Source of the DNA: Sphingobacteriales bacterium
Lineage (GTDB): Bacteria; Bacteroidota; Bacteroidia; Chitinophagales; Chitinophagaceae
Direction of reading: 5' to 3'
DNA length: 64,000 nt
Assembly: GCA_004144175.1 (NCBI GenBank)
Contig: SEFT01000004.1
Coordinates: forward strand, 186,001 to 250,000
Made by a program: the position numbers and the translations under genes
Part shown: positions 8,095-16,409 of the stretch, one piece after another
How positions within the stretch are numbered: position 1 is the stretch's first letter
How the letters are laid out: each line of letters starts with the position of its first letter
The notes under the pieces: model-generated
What the model was told of the DNA's origin: nothing
What the model saw: the letters and a program-made list of their open reading frames with translations, nothing else
Databases searched by the model: none

Positions 8095-9258
8095 TTAGTT
8101 CATGGCTACTTTCTTCGTACTATCGGCTCCGGCTGTCGGCGTACCTTCTACATACAACTCACCTTGCTTTTCCTTTGGTGCAGCAGGCGCTGTACCTTTT
8201 ATCGACTTGATATAAGAAGCGATGTCGGCTATTTGCTTAGGCGAAAAATCATCTTTCCAGCTCTTCATGCCCTTATCCGACCAACCATATTTTACACTCT
8301 TAAATACATCCTGAATACTACCTCCGTGCAACCAGTAGTCGTCGGTAAGGTTCGGCCCCACACCGCCGCCGCCATCTTTGGCATGGCAGGCTGCGCAACT
8401 CGACTGAAAGAGGTTCATACCCGATGCTATGGTCATGGCATCGCCCATTTTCACCGTAGTCTCGTCTACATTATTTGCCGACCTGGCCAGGTAGGCAGCT
8501 TTCTCTGCATCGCCTTTTTTCACTTCTGCTACGTATTCATCATATTGGCTGGGGCCATTGCCGCCTGCATGGTAATACCAGATGTACACAAACGAAACAA
8601 CAATCGTAAGATAGAAGCCATACTTCCACCAGGGCGGAAGGCTATTGTCCAGCTCTTGTATACCATCGTAATTGTGGCCAAGCATGATGTCCTGCTCTTT
8701 TTCCAATGGGACGGTATTGTTCAGGCGATCCCAAAGAGGCAGTTTCACTTGCTTGAGTATCGGCGCTAACTCCGGCTTTTCGCTGATCAGCTTCACCATC
8801 AGGCGCACCATCAGCAGCAGGAATATCACGACAACAAGCTCCAATGTAATGATGCCCATAAGCACATAAAAATCGAAACGTGGTATTCCACTGATATAGG
8901 GAGATACTACTTCCGCGACCACTTCCTCCGCTGCCGGCGCAGCCTCTTGCGCAAATGTTTGCAGTGATGGCAGAGATGTTGCTACTAAAAACAAAACTAC
9001 TTTTATGACACCCGCAGCCTTTAGTCTATCGCTACGCATCTTGTCCTGGTAAGCTGAAGCAAGCTGGCGAAGCACGTTGCCCAACAAGCCTATAGCGAAT
9101 AACAATGCTACCACAAGTGCAACCAGCCCTACCAGCAAAGCATTGAAGCTTTCACCATCTTTCGATGCTGGTGCGGTGGCCTCTGCAGCATGTAGCATTG
9201 CAGGCGCAAACATCATGATGGCAGCTATGGGTATAAATCTTTTTGATCTTGTACGCAT
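8095..9258 (-). CDS. ccoP: cbb3 cytochrome oxidase subunit III (CcoP)
   Basis: A 387-residue diheme-family homolog with a single c-type heme site here, CAACH at about residue 292, and a Met ligand in KGMKSW. It has an unusually long N-terminal part with two hydrophobic segments before the CcoP_N helix, and the conserved HNYDGIQELDNSLPPWW segment at about 195-213. CcoP carries electrons to the CcoN catalytic site. The ATG at 9258 is chosen; a GTG lies one codon upstream. It ends with a low-complexity tail. It follows ccoQ in the operon. Confidence 0.94.
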   Translation of the reverse strand: MRTRSKRFIPIAAIMMFAPAMLHAAEATAPASKDGESFNALLVGLVALVVALLFAIGLLGNVLRQLASAYQDKMRSDRLKAAGVIKVVLFLVATSLPSLQTFAQEAAPAAEEVVAEVVSPYISGIPRFDFYVLMGIITLELVVVIFLLLMVRLMVKLISEKPELAPILKQVKLPLWDRLNNTVPLEKEQDIMLGHNYDGIQELDNSLPPWWKYGFYLTIVVSFVYIWYYHAGGNGPSQYDEYVAEVKKGDAEKAAYLARSANNVDETTVKMGDAMTIASGMNLFQSSCAACHAKDGGGGVGPNLTDDYWLHGGSIQDVFKSVKYGWSDKGMKSWKDDFSPKQIADIASYIKSIKGTAPAAPKEKQGELYVEGTPTAGADSTKKVAMN

Positions 9259-9270
9259 CACTATGATATT

Positions 9271-9450
9271 TTATTGATTAGTATCGTCGGCTTTTACCAG
9301 CGGCATGTTCTTCAATTCATTTATGTAGCTCTTGTTGGCACGGATGGCCCAGATTGCCAATGCAGTGAAGAAGAGAAAGAATATGAGCAGCGACGTAAGC
9401 GGATATATTTCTACGCCTGTTATCGTTTCCAGATAGTTTTTAAATTTCAT
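9271..9450 (-). CDS. ccoQ: CcoQ-like small cbb3 oxidase subunit
   Basis: A 59-residue protein read directly from the bases between ccoP and ccoNO, starting MKFKNYLETITGVEIYP and ending KADDTNQ. One membrane helix spans about residues 17-37 (LTSLLIFFLFFTALAIWAI). Size, topology and position match the CcoQ slot of Bacteroidota cco operons, where the small subunit stabilises the complex. Gaps are 12 bases to ccoP and 25 to ccoNO. The assignment rests mostly on context because CcoQ sequences diverge widely. Confidence 0.85.
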   Translation of the reverse strand: MKFKNYLETITGVEIYPLTSLLIFFLFFTALAIWAIRANKSYINELKNMPLVKADDTNQ

Positions 9451-9475
9451 CTTGTAAGTGTTTTTGTTGTGGGTG

Positions 9476-11683
9476 TTAGTTGCCTGCTACTTCTTCTGTT
9501 TTTTGTTGCAGCTTGATGTCGGTGCCTATGCGTTGCAGGTAGGCTATCAGCGCCACTATTTCCCTACTGCTCTTTATTTCTATTTTGTCTTTGGCGAGGT
9601 TGCCCTTTATTTGATCGGCCTGGGCCATCAGGTCGCGGTTAGCTATGCGGTCGTAGCCCTTGGCGTAAGGCACACCCAGCGTTTGCATGGCCCTGATCTT
9701 AGCCGCCGTCACCGACGTATCCAAGTCGTTCTCGAACAGCCACTGATAGTTGGGCATGATAGAGCCGGGCGACATGCTCGATGGCTCGTACATATGGTTG
9801 AAGTGCCAGCTATCGGGGTATTTGCCGCCTACACGCGCCAGATCAGGTCCTGTACGTTTACTACCCCACTGGAAAGGATGGTCGTATACAAACTCACCTG
9901 CTTTTGAGTATTCGCCATAGCGCGCTACCTCGCTGCGGAAGGGTCGTACCATCTGGCTGTGGCAGGTGTAACAGCCCTCACGTACATATAAATCACGGCC
10001 TTGTAGCTCCAGCGGGGTGTAAGGTTTCACACTGGCTATGGTAGGTACATTCGACTTCACCATAAAGGTGGGAATGATCTCGATAGCACCGCCAATAATA
10101 ACTACTACCAGGCTGCCTACCAGCAGTTGCACGGGGCGACGCTCTATCCAGCGGTGCCAGTGATCGGTGCCATGTGGTACATATTCTTTGGTAAGCGGCG
10201 CTGCTTCTGCTGCTTCGTCGTTTACAACTTTGCCATTCTTTACCGTCTTCCATATGTTCACCACCATCATTACCGCACCTATCAGGTATAGTGTACCACC
10301 TATGCCGCGCATCATATAGAAGGGACGCATTTGGTCAACTGTCTCCATAAACTGATACTTTAACTGGCCTTCGGGTGTAAACTCTGCCCATGCAAGGCTC
10401 TGCATAAAGCCAGCCCAGTACATAGGCACCGCGTAGAAGATCATACCGAGTGTACCTAGCCAGAAATGCCAGTTGGCCATCTTGGTCGAGTGTAGCTCAG
10501 TTCTGAATATTCTTGGCATCAACCAGTACAGCACACCAAACGTCAGGAAGCCATTCCAACCCAAAGCACCTACGTGTACGTGTGCAATGGTCCAGTCGGT
10601 AAAGTGGCTGATGGCGTTTACGTTCTTCAGGCTTAGCATTGGGCCCTCGAAGGTTGCCATACCGTAAGCAGTAACGGCTACCACCAGAAATTTCAGCACC
10701 ACATCTTCACGCACTTTATCCCATGCACCACGCAGTGTAAGCAAGCCATTGAGCATACCGCCCCACGATGGCGCCAGCAGCATAATAGAGAACACTGTAC
10801 CCAGCGACTGCGCCCAGTCGGGCAAGGCAGTATATAGCAAGTGGTGTGGTCCTGCCCATATGTATAAGAATATAAGCGCCCAGAAGTGTATGATCGATAG
10901 GCGGTAAGAATATACAGGACGGTTAGCCGCCTTGGGCAGGAAGTAATACATAAGCCCGAGGTAAGGTGTGGTCAGGAAGAAGGCTACTGCATTGTGGCCA
11001 TACCACCATTGCACCAGCGCATCCTGCACACCTGCATACCAGGAGTATGATTTCATCCATGTGAATGGTATCTCCCATGAGTTAACGATATGCAGCAAAG
11101 CTACCGTTACGAACGTGGCGATATAGAACCAGATAGCCACATATAGGTGACGCTCACGGCGCTTCAGTATGGTACCAAACATGTTCCAGCCAAAGGCTAC
11201 CCATACCAATGTAATGAGTATGTCAATCGGCCATTCCAGCTCTGCATATTCTTTACCGGTAGTATAGCCGGCCAGCAGAGTTACAGCCGCCAGCACTATG
11301 ATGGACTGCCATCCCCAGAAGTGCAGCTTGCTGAGCTTATCGCTGTACATACGCGCCTTGCACAGGCGTTGCAGCGAGTAGTACACGCCCATGAATATAC
11401 CGTTACCGACGAAGGCAAATATTACAGCATTGGTATGTACTGGTCTTACACGGCCAAAGGTGGTAGGTGCCGAGCTGAAGTTAAGCTGCGGAAAGACCAA
11501 CTGGAATGCTGCAAGCAAACCGGCGAGCATTCCTACTACTCCCCAGAACATGGTAGCGTAGGCAAACCACTTGACGATCTTGTTATCGTAAAAGAACTTG
11601 TCTATGCCTCCTGTGCTTTCGATCTTGATCCGGTGCTCCGTAGCAGCCTGCAGGGCTCCGGATGATTGAGAACTGGTACTCAT
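9476..11683 (-). CDS. ccoNO: Fused cbb3 oxidase subunits I and II (CcoN-CcoO)
   Basis: A 735-residue fusion. Residues 1-480 are the twelve-helix heme-copper subunit CcoN, which reduces oxygen to water; signatures include VHTNAVIFAFVGNG, WWYGHNAVAFFLT and HVGALGWNGF. Residues from about 500 are CcoO, a membrane-anchored c-type cytochrome with the heme site CYTCH, the following SQMVRPFRSEVARYG, and GSIMPNYQWL. The fusion is known from many Bacteroidota. It is the second gene of the cco operon, after ccoS. Confidence 0.96.
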   Translation of the reverse strand: MSTSSQSSGALQAATEHRIKIESTGGIDKFFYDNKIVKWFAYATMFWGVVGMLAGLLAAFQLVFPQLNFSSAPTTFGRVRPVHTNAVIFAFVGNGIFMGVYYSLQRLCKARMYSDKLSKLHFWGWQSIIVLAAVTLLAGYTTGKEYAELEWPIDILITLVWVAFGWNMFGTILKRRERHLYVAIWFYIATFVTVALLHIVNSWEIPFTWMKSYSWYAGVQDALVQWWYGHNAVAFFLTTPYLGLMYYFLPKAANRPVYSYRLSIIHFWALIFLYIWAGPHHLLYTALPDWAQSLGTVFSIMLLAPSWGGMLNGLLTLRGAWDKVREDVVLKFLVVAVTAYGMATFEGPMLSLKNVNAISHFTDWTIAHVHVGALGWNGFLTFGVLYWLMPRIFRTELHSTKMANWHFWLGTLGMIFYAVPMYWAGFMQSLAWAEFTPEGQLKYQFMETVDQMRPFYMMRGIGGTLYLIGAVMMVVNIWKTVKNGKVVNDEAAEAAPLTKEYVPHGTDHWHRWIERRPVQLLVGSLVVVIIGGAIEIIPTFMVKSNVPTIASVKPYTPLELQGRDLYVREGCYTCHSQMVRPFRSEVARYGEYSKAGEFVYDHPFQWGSKRTGPDLARVGGKYPDSWHFNHMYEPSSMSPGSIMPNYQWLFENDLDTSVTAAKIRAMQTLGVPYAKGYDRIANRDLMAQADQIKGNLAKDKIEIKSSREIVALIAYLQRIGTDIKLQQKTEEVAGN

Positions 11684-11704
11684 GTATTCAAACTTTATGG
11701 ATGA

Positions 11705-11866
11705 TTAACTTTTTGAAACCCTATTTGTGTCGTTGTCGTAGAGCATTCTCATAGATGCTCCTTTCTGGTCTTCGAACTGGTTCGATCGGACGCTCCATAT
11801 GAAAGCAGCGAGGAAGGTACCGGCAACTGCGATACTGGCTGCTACGAGGAGATATAATGCACTCAT
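11705..11866 (-). CDS. ccoS: CcoS cbb3 oxidase maturation protein
   Basis: A 53-residue protein translated from the bases: MSALYLLVAASIAVAGTFLA, then a helix ending AAFIWSVRSNQFEDQKG. One N-terminal membrane helix followed by the W-x-V-x-x-x-Q-F-(D/E)D pattern is typical of CcoS/FixS, which is needed for cofactor insertion into cbb3 oxidase. It is the first gene of the operon ccoS-ccoNO-ccoQ-ccoP-ccoG-ccoH-exporter, behind a -7 box and a Crp/Fnr-like site. Confidence 0.92.
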   Translation of the reverse strand: MSALYLLVAASIAVAGTFLAAFIWSVRSNQFEDQKGASMRMLYDNDTNRVSKS

Positions 11867-11892
11867 TGGATAGCTTTCTTCTTTTGGATTTA

Positions 11893-11900
11893 CAAAGCTA
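11893..11900 (-). promoter_or_regulatory. Putative -7 box of the ccoS operon
   Basis: TAGCTTTG on the minus strand fits the Bacteroidota -7 consensus TAnnTTTG, 27 bases before the ccoS ATG. No good -33 TTTG is seen at 19-21 bases upstream, as expected for an activator-dependent promoter. Confidence 0.55.
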
Positions 11901-11944
11901 CCATGGCGCTAAGGGGTACCCTATGACGGCGCTCAAGCCAAAAC

Positions 11945-11958
11945 ATGACTGTCGTCAT
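11945..11958. promoter_or_regulatory. Crp/Fnr-like operator upstream of ccoS
   Basis: ATGACTGTCGTCAT is a dyad with half-sites TGA and TCA six bases apart, the geometry of Crp/Fnr sites. The symmetry extends to CATGAC-N4-GTCATG. It lies 44 bases upstream of the -7 box, centred near -64 from a predicted start, a class I position. Two similar sites occur at 14987 and 16334. Confidence 0.6.
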
Positions 11959-11977
11959 GCTTTTGTCAGCGCTATGG

Positions 11978-14419
11978 TTAGCTTTTAAGAGAGAGGCCCA
12001 ACATACGTGCACGCAGACTACTGAGCCCCGTGGTGATGAGAACGATGCTTAGTGTACTCACCGGCATCAGGATGGCGGCGACCATGGGGCTCATCCTGCC
12101 TTGTACAGAGATGTACAACCCGACGATATTGTATAGAATGGAGATAACGAAACTGATATTGGTAATGACCCTGCCCGACTTAGCAAGCTTCAGCAACTGC
12201 GGAAAGTATTTAAACTTTTTAGCGTCAAGGATCGCATCGCAGGATGGTGTAAAATTATTTACATCATCGGCCAGTGTAATTCCTACATTACTTTGCTGTA
12301 ATGCGCCCGCATCATTCAGGCCGTCACCCATCATTAACACTTTATACCCGGCCTGTTGCTGTTGCTCAATGTAATTCAGCTTGTCGGCAGGCTTTTGACT
12401 AAAGAGAAAATCTGTTTTTTTCTTAAAGAACTGCTGCATCACAGCACGCTGCCGATCATTGTCCCCCGACAATAAGGATAACTGATATTGCTCTTCTAGC
12501 GTTGGTATCACATCTGCAAGGCCATCGCGCAGCAGCGGCACTATGTAGAATGCGGTTACCTTATCATTGACACGAACGTATAAGTTTGCTTTTTCGTTAT
12601 CGGCGGTGTCTATATCCAGGTAGTCCGCAGAGCCGATCATTATCTTATTGCCCGATATTACTGCGTCCAAACCTTTACCCTCTGTTTCTTTCCAATGCTC
12701 CGGAGACGATCGATCATGTTGCCCTAAATAGCTTACCAATGCTTTGCTGTAAGGGTGCTTGCTCGATACTGCTACATTGTACACCCATGACTTTTCTTCG
12801 TCGCCTAGCTGATGGCCTGTACACACAAGCTGCGTAGTGCCTTGAGTCAGTGTTCCTGTCTTGTCAAAAACAATCTGGTCTATTTTGCCTAGCTCCTCTA
12901 TCACCACTGCATCGCGCAGAAAGAGGCCATTATTACTAAAGATCCGCAGCAGGTTGCCATCCGTGTAAGTAGCCGCCAGCAACAAGGCACAAGGGCAGGC
13001 CACGATCAGCATGGCCGATACACTGGGCAATATCTTAGCGGGATCGTTCACCGCCCAGTACAAGCCGGTAACGGCAGCCAGTGTAAAGAGCACAATAGTA
13101 AAATACCGGCTCAGCATATGCACTACACTATGTTCTTTAGCGGTCTTTATCTTGTTCTTCGTAAACGCATGGTGGTTCCAGAGAGAGGTAAGATAACTGC
13201 CCGCAACAGGTTTGATGACTTGCAAAGTTATTTGTTCCCCTACCTGTTTACCGCCTGCATATATTACCTCACCTTCCTTTACTACCACAGGCTCGCTTTC
13301 GCCGGTCACAAAGCTATAGTCAATACTGGCTTTGCCCTTTAGCACAATTGCATCAGCAGGCACTATTTCTTCGTTATGCAGCTCTACCACATCCTTTTCC
13401 TTCAGGCCTTGTATGCTGCGGCTCTCAATGCCGGTAGCCGTTACCACATTTACGGCAATGGGAAAGTAAGATTTATAATCGCGATGAAAAGATATGGACC
13501 TGTAAGTGCGCTCCTGCACCACTCTGCCCACCAGCATGAAGAAGACGATACCACTCATGCTATCAAGGTAACCGCCACCTGTGTTTGTTGCTATCTCGTA
13601 AATACTCCTCGTGAATGTAATAAGCAAAGCCAACACAATAGGCGCGTCGATGTTCAGCACTCTTTGCTTTACACCCGCCCAAGCTGAGGCAAAGAACTCC
13701 GTTGCACTGTAAAAGAACACGGGCAGCGCCAGCACCAGGTTGAGCATACGGAACAACTGCGCATACTGATGATCTATGCCCGAGCTATGCGACAGGTATT
13801 CGGGGAAGCTCATCATCATGATATTGCCAAAGCAAAATCCTGCAATACCCAGCTTGTATATCTTTTGCTTGTCGTATTTCTTTTCTGCCTTTTTATCATC
13901 GGCATCCTCCAGCGATATATATGGCTCGTAGCCGATGGTACAAAGCAGCTCTACCACCTGCCTTATTGCTATTTTATCCTTCCGGAAATGTATGGTCACT
14001 TCTTTTGAAGTGAAGTTGAGGCGGCTGCTGTTAATTCCTTCGTTCAGCCGGTGCATATGCTCCATCAGCCACATGCACGATGTGCAGTGGATGCCGGGGA
14101 TGTAGAAAGTAGTGATTGTGTGATTGCCGTCGGTAAAAGAGTAAAATTTCCGGGCTATGTCTTCATTATCCAGGTAGGCATACTTGTCCTGCCGGGTAGC
14201 TTTTATCTGCGACAGGCCCGGGTGCGACTGCAATGAATAATAATCGCAAAGGCCATTATTGTTGATGATTTCATACACCAGCTTACAACCTTCGCAGCAA
14301 AAGACTTTATCTTCCAGGGAGATATTTTTGGTAATACAGGGTGTACCGCAATGATAACACAACACGTCTTTCTTCACCGGCTGCTTTATGATTACCGTAT
14401 TTTTCTCTTTAGTAAGCAT
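11978..14419 (-). CDS. ccoI: CcoI/FixI-type copper P-type ATPase
   Basis: An 813-residue heavy-metal P1B ATPase. The N-terminus has a Cys-rich metal-binding region (CYHCGTPC at residue 21 and FCCEGCKLVYE near 40), then a heavy-metal-associated domain with CTSC at about 112-115. Downstream are the CPC helix (VACPCALLLA), the phosphorylation motif DKTGTLT and the hinge GDGLNDAGAL. The N-terminal zinc-ribbon-like part is typical of CcoI, which delivers copper for cbb3 oxidase assembly. Its start overlaps the end of the Cys-rich upstream gene by 11 bases, suggesting translational coupling. Confidence 0.95.
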   Translation of the reverse strand: MLTKEKNTVIIKQPVKKDVLCYHCGTPCITKNISLEDKVFCCEGCKLVYEIINNNGLCDYYSLQSHPGLSQIKATRQDKYAYLDNEDIARKFYSFTDGNHTITTFYIPGIHCTSCMWLMEHMHRLNEGINSSRLNFTSKEVTIHFRKDKIAIRQVVELLCTIGYEPYISLEDADDKKAEKKYDKQKIYKLGIAGFCFGNIMMMSFPEYLSHSSGIDHQYAQLFRMLNLVLALPVFFYSATEFFASAWAGVKQRVLNIDAPIVLALLITFTRSIYEIATNTGGGYLDSMSGIVFFMLVGRVVQERTYRSISFHRDYKSYFPIAVNVVTATGIESRSIQGLKEKDVVELHNEEIVPADAIVLKGKASIDYSFVTGESEPVVVKEGEVIYAGGKQVGEQITLQVIKPVAGSYLTSLWNHHAFTKNKIKTAKEHSVVHMLSRYFTIVLFTLAAVTGLYWAVNDPAKILPSVSAMLIVACPCALLLAATYTDGNLLRIFSNNGLFLRDAVVIEELGKIDQIVFDKTGTLTQGTTQLVCTGHQLGDEEKSWVYNVAVSSKHPYSKALVSYLGQHDRSSPEHWKETEGKGLDAVISGNKIMIGSADYLDIDTADNEKANLYVRVNDKVTAFYIVPLLRDGLADVIPTLEEQYQLSLLSGDNDRQRAVMQQFFKKKTDFLFSQKPADKLNYIEQQQQAGYKVLMMGDGLNDAGALQQSNVGITLADDVNNFTPSCDAILDAKKFKYFPQLLKLAKSGRVITNISFVISILYNIVGLYISVQGRMSPMVAAILMPVSTLSIVLITTGLSSLRARMLGLSLKS

Positions 14420-14918
14420 GGATGGCTTTTTGTGCTTTTACGATCTCCGGTATTAGTTGCTGCTCTTCCAGCTCAAAAAGATCCAGCAGCGCGTTTGTTA
14501 CCGTCAGCTCGTAGATGGAAATTCTATATCCCGCGTCACCCTCACCTACAGATGTTCTACATCGTTGTACATCATCTATCATAGCCCTCAACTTAGCGTG
14601 CGAGCCCGACAGACTAGCTACATATATGCCGTGCTGCACCTTACAGCCACCCGAGCATGTACTGCAATTGTGCCCGTCGGCTTCTTTATGCTGTAGCTCC
14701 ATCAGGTAGGGCACCAATATGGCACGTCGCTCTTCCATTATCGATGACACCAAGGCGCATAACTGACGGCATAGATCAAGATATATCCCGGTGGCCGGTG
14801 CGCCGCCCAATAGTGCTTTAAAATTTCGGTTGAGCTGGTCGATCACCACATAATATTCAAGGTCAATTTTTTCTGTAACCTGTTGCAGATCGATTATTGC
14901 AATACCGGATATATCCAT
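14409..14918 (-). CDS. Hypothetical helical protein with CSTCSGGC motif, coupled to ccoI
   Basis: A 169-residue soluble, mostly helical protein. A Cys-rich motif, NCSTCSGGCKVQH, lies at about residues 90-102. It precedes ccoI with an 11-base overlap, so the two are co-translated. The His- and Glu-rich context (ELQHKEADGHN, LFELEEQQLIPEI) is faintly reminiscent of hemerythrin-like helical bundles, but the full ligand set is not there. A role in sensing or handling metal or redox state for the oxidase is inference. The ATG at 14918 is chosen; a longer TTG frame would start inside the operator dyad. Confidence 0.75.
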   Translation of the reverse strand: MDISGIAIIDLQQVTEKIDLEYYVVIDQLNRNFKALLGGAPATGIYLDLCRQLCALVSSIMEERRAILVPYLMELQHKEADGHNCSTCSGGCKVQHGIYVASLSGSHAKLRAMIDDVQRCRTSVGEGDAGYRISIYELTVTNALLDLFELEEQQLIPEIVKAQKAIHAY

Positions 14919-14934
14919 ATTTAAATTCTTGAAG

Positions 14935-14942
14935 CGAAAATA
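14935..14942 (-). promoter_or_regulatory. Putative -7 box of the ccoI unit
   Basis: TATTTTCG on the minus strand matches TAnnTTTG at seven of eight positions and lies 17 bases before the ATG at 14918. No TTTG -33 element is seen at the right distance. Confidence 0.45.
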
Positions 14943-14986
14943 GCCCTGCTGACTGGCTTGGCTTATGACGCCCGGCAAGCCCGCCA

Positions 14987-15000
14987 ATGATATATATCAT
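14987..15000. promoter_or_regulatory. Crp/Fnr-like operator upstream of the Cys-rich gene and ccoI
   Basis: ATGATATATATCAT is a perfect 14-base palindrome with TGA-N6-TCA geometry. It lies 44 bases upstream of the -7 box at 14935-14942, exactly the spacing seen at the ccoS promoter. Confidence 0.6.
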
Positions 15001-15012
15001 CGGCTGTACTGC

Positions 15013-16299
15013 CTAAACCTTACACGGCTTGCTAAACCGTTCAAAATACTCCCGCTCCAGGCTTTCGCGATGGTCGGGGTGAGCAATGCCGATCAGCAGC
15101 TTTGCACGTTGCTCCAGGTTCTTTCCATACAGGTTTACAAGGCCATATTCGGTGGCCACATACTGTATATGCCCCCTCGTAGTCACTACGCCTGCTCCTT
15201 GTTTCAGGAACGGTACTATTCTCGATACACCCTTATTGGTAACGGATGGCAATGCAATGACCGGCTTACCACCTTCCGACAAAGAGGCACCGCGCATAAA
15301 GTCCATCTGCCCGCCTATGCCGCTGTACTGGCAAGTACCGATAGAATCTGCACATACCTGGCCCGTCAGGTCTATTTCAATCGCACTGTTTACTGCAACC
15401 ATTTTCGGGTTCTTCCTGATAACCGACGTGTCGTTCACGTAGCTAGCCTCGAGGCAATTGACAAATTGATTGCCGTTTATAAAATCATATACTTTCTTTG
15501 TACCGAGCACAAAGGAGCTGATGATCTTACCACGGTGTATTTTCTTATGCTCATTCGTTATTACACCTTTTTCTACCAGCGGTACTATACCGTCCGAAAA
15601 CATCTCGGTATGTATGCCAAGGCCTTTGTGATTATCCAGGCAACTTAGCACTGCATCAGGTATGGCCCCTATGCCCATTTGTAATGTTGAGCCATCCTCT
15701 ATGATCGAGGCCACGTGCCTGCCGATCTCCCGGGACTGCTCATTCAGTTTTGAGGAGAAATCCAGCTCCTGCAATTCCGCCTTCTGCCATACCATGGCAT
15801 CTATCTTCGATGCATGTATCAATCCCTCTCCATATACCCTGGGCATCAGCGGATTTACCTGTGCTATAATCTTTTTTGCATTGCGCACTGCGCTCATGGT
15901 TACGTCCACCGATGGGCCTAGGGTACAATACCCGTGCGCATCGGGCATAGACACCTGTATCATAGCTACATCCAGCGGCAGTATGCCTTTATCAAACAAA
16001 CGCCCTATCTCGCTCAAAAAGACGGGCACGAACCCGCCTCTGCCCGAATTAACCCAATCGCGCACGTTGGATGAAGCAAAGAGCGAATTGAGATAGAATC
16101 TATTCATCACTTCTTCGCTTCGCCAATTGATATTGCCATACAAACTAATACATGTCAATTCAACATCATTTATCTCCCCTGCCCTTGCCAATAAGGCATT
16201 TATAAGATACAGCGGTGTAGCCGCACCGCCCTGGATAAATACCCTGTTACCGCTCTTTATGTGTCCTACTGCCGCCTCTACTGTTATGTATTCTGCCAT
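15013..16299 (-). CDS. Acetyl-CoA hydrolase / CoA-transferase family protein
   Basis: A 428-residue enzyme of the acetyl-CoA hydrolase/4-hydroxybutyrate CoA-transferase family, which moves CoA between acetate and another acid or hydrolyses it. Seen are the N-terminal FIQGGAATPLYLINALLARA, the GMGAIPDA-like segment QMGIGAIPDAVL at about 208-219, GIHTEMFSDG near 230, and the C-terminal GIGGQMDFMRGA and HIQYVATEYG. The exact acceptor cannot be told. Its placement beside oxygen-linked genes and behind a Crp/Fnr-like dyad suggests a role in low-oxygen acetate metabolism, which is inference. Confidence 0.88.
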   Translation of the reverse strand: MAEYITVEAAVGHIKSGNRVFIQGGAATPLYLINALLARAGEINDVELTCISLYGNINWRSEEVMNRFYLNSLFASSNVRDWVNSGRGGFVPVFLSEIGRLFDKGILPLDVAMIQVSMPDAHGYCTLGPSVDVTMSAVRNAKKIIAQVNPLMPRVYGEGLIHASKIDAMVWQKAELQELDFSSKLNEQSREIGRHVASIIEDGSTLQMGIGAIPDAVLSCLDNHKGLGIHTEMFSDGIVPLVEKGVITNEHKKIHRGKIISSFVLGTKKVYDFINGNQFVNCLEASYVNDTSVIRKNPKMVAVNSAIEIDLTGQVCADSIGTCQYSGIGGQMDFMRGASLSEGGKPVIALPSVTNKGVSRIVPFLKQGAGVVTTRGHIQYVATEYGLVNLYGKNLEQRAKLLIGIAHPDHRESLEREYFERFSKPCKV

Positions 16300-16303
16300 A
16301 GTG

Positions 16304-16311
16304 CAAAGCTA
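16304..16311 (-). promoter_or_regulatory. Putative -7 box of the acetyl-CoA hydrolase gene
   Basis: TAGCTTTG on the minus strand, identical to the ccoS box, lies 5 bases before the ATG at 16299, which would give a nearly leaderless mRNA. The operator at 16334 would then centre near -42, the class II activator position. Confidence 0.45.
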
Positions 16312-16333
16312 TTTCACCCTGCACCGGGCGATG

Positions 16334-16347
16334 ATGATTATGGTCAT
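16334..16347. promoter_or_regulatory. Crp/Fnr-like operator between divergent genes
   Basis: ATGATTATGGTCAT carries the same TGA-N6-TCA half-sites as the dyads at 11945 and 14987. It lies between the acetyl-CoA hydrolase and the PAS kinase, 22 bases from the former's -7 box and 39 from the latter's. Confidence 0.55.
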
Positions 16348-16386
16348 CCATGCAACTGATGCTGATCGCAAATGAGCAGCAATGAT

Positions 16387-16394
16387 TATTTTTG
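16387..16394 (+). promoter_or_regulatory. Putative -7 box of the PAS kinase operon
   Basis: TATTTTTG fits TAnnTTTG, 15 bases before the ATG at 16410. If used, it shows that the alternative TTG start at 16392 would lie within the promoter. Confidence 0.45.
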
Positions 16395-16409
16395 AGGGTC
16401 ATTAGCATT

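Noticed and set aside
7666-8769. Long plus-strand frame across ccoG and ccoP
   Set aside because: It is the complement of two recognised cco genes and shows no domain.
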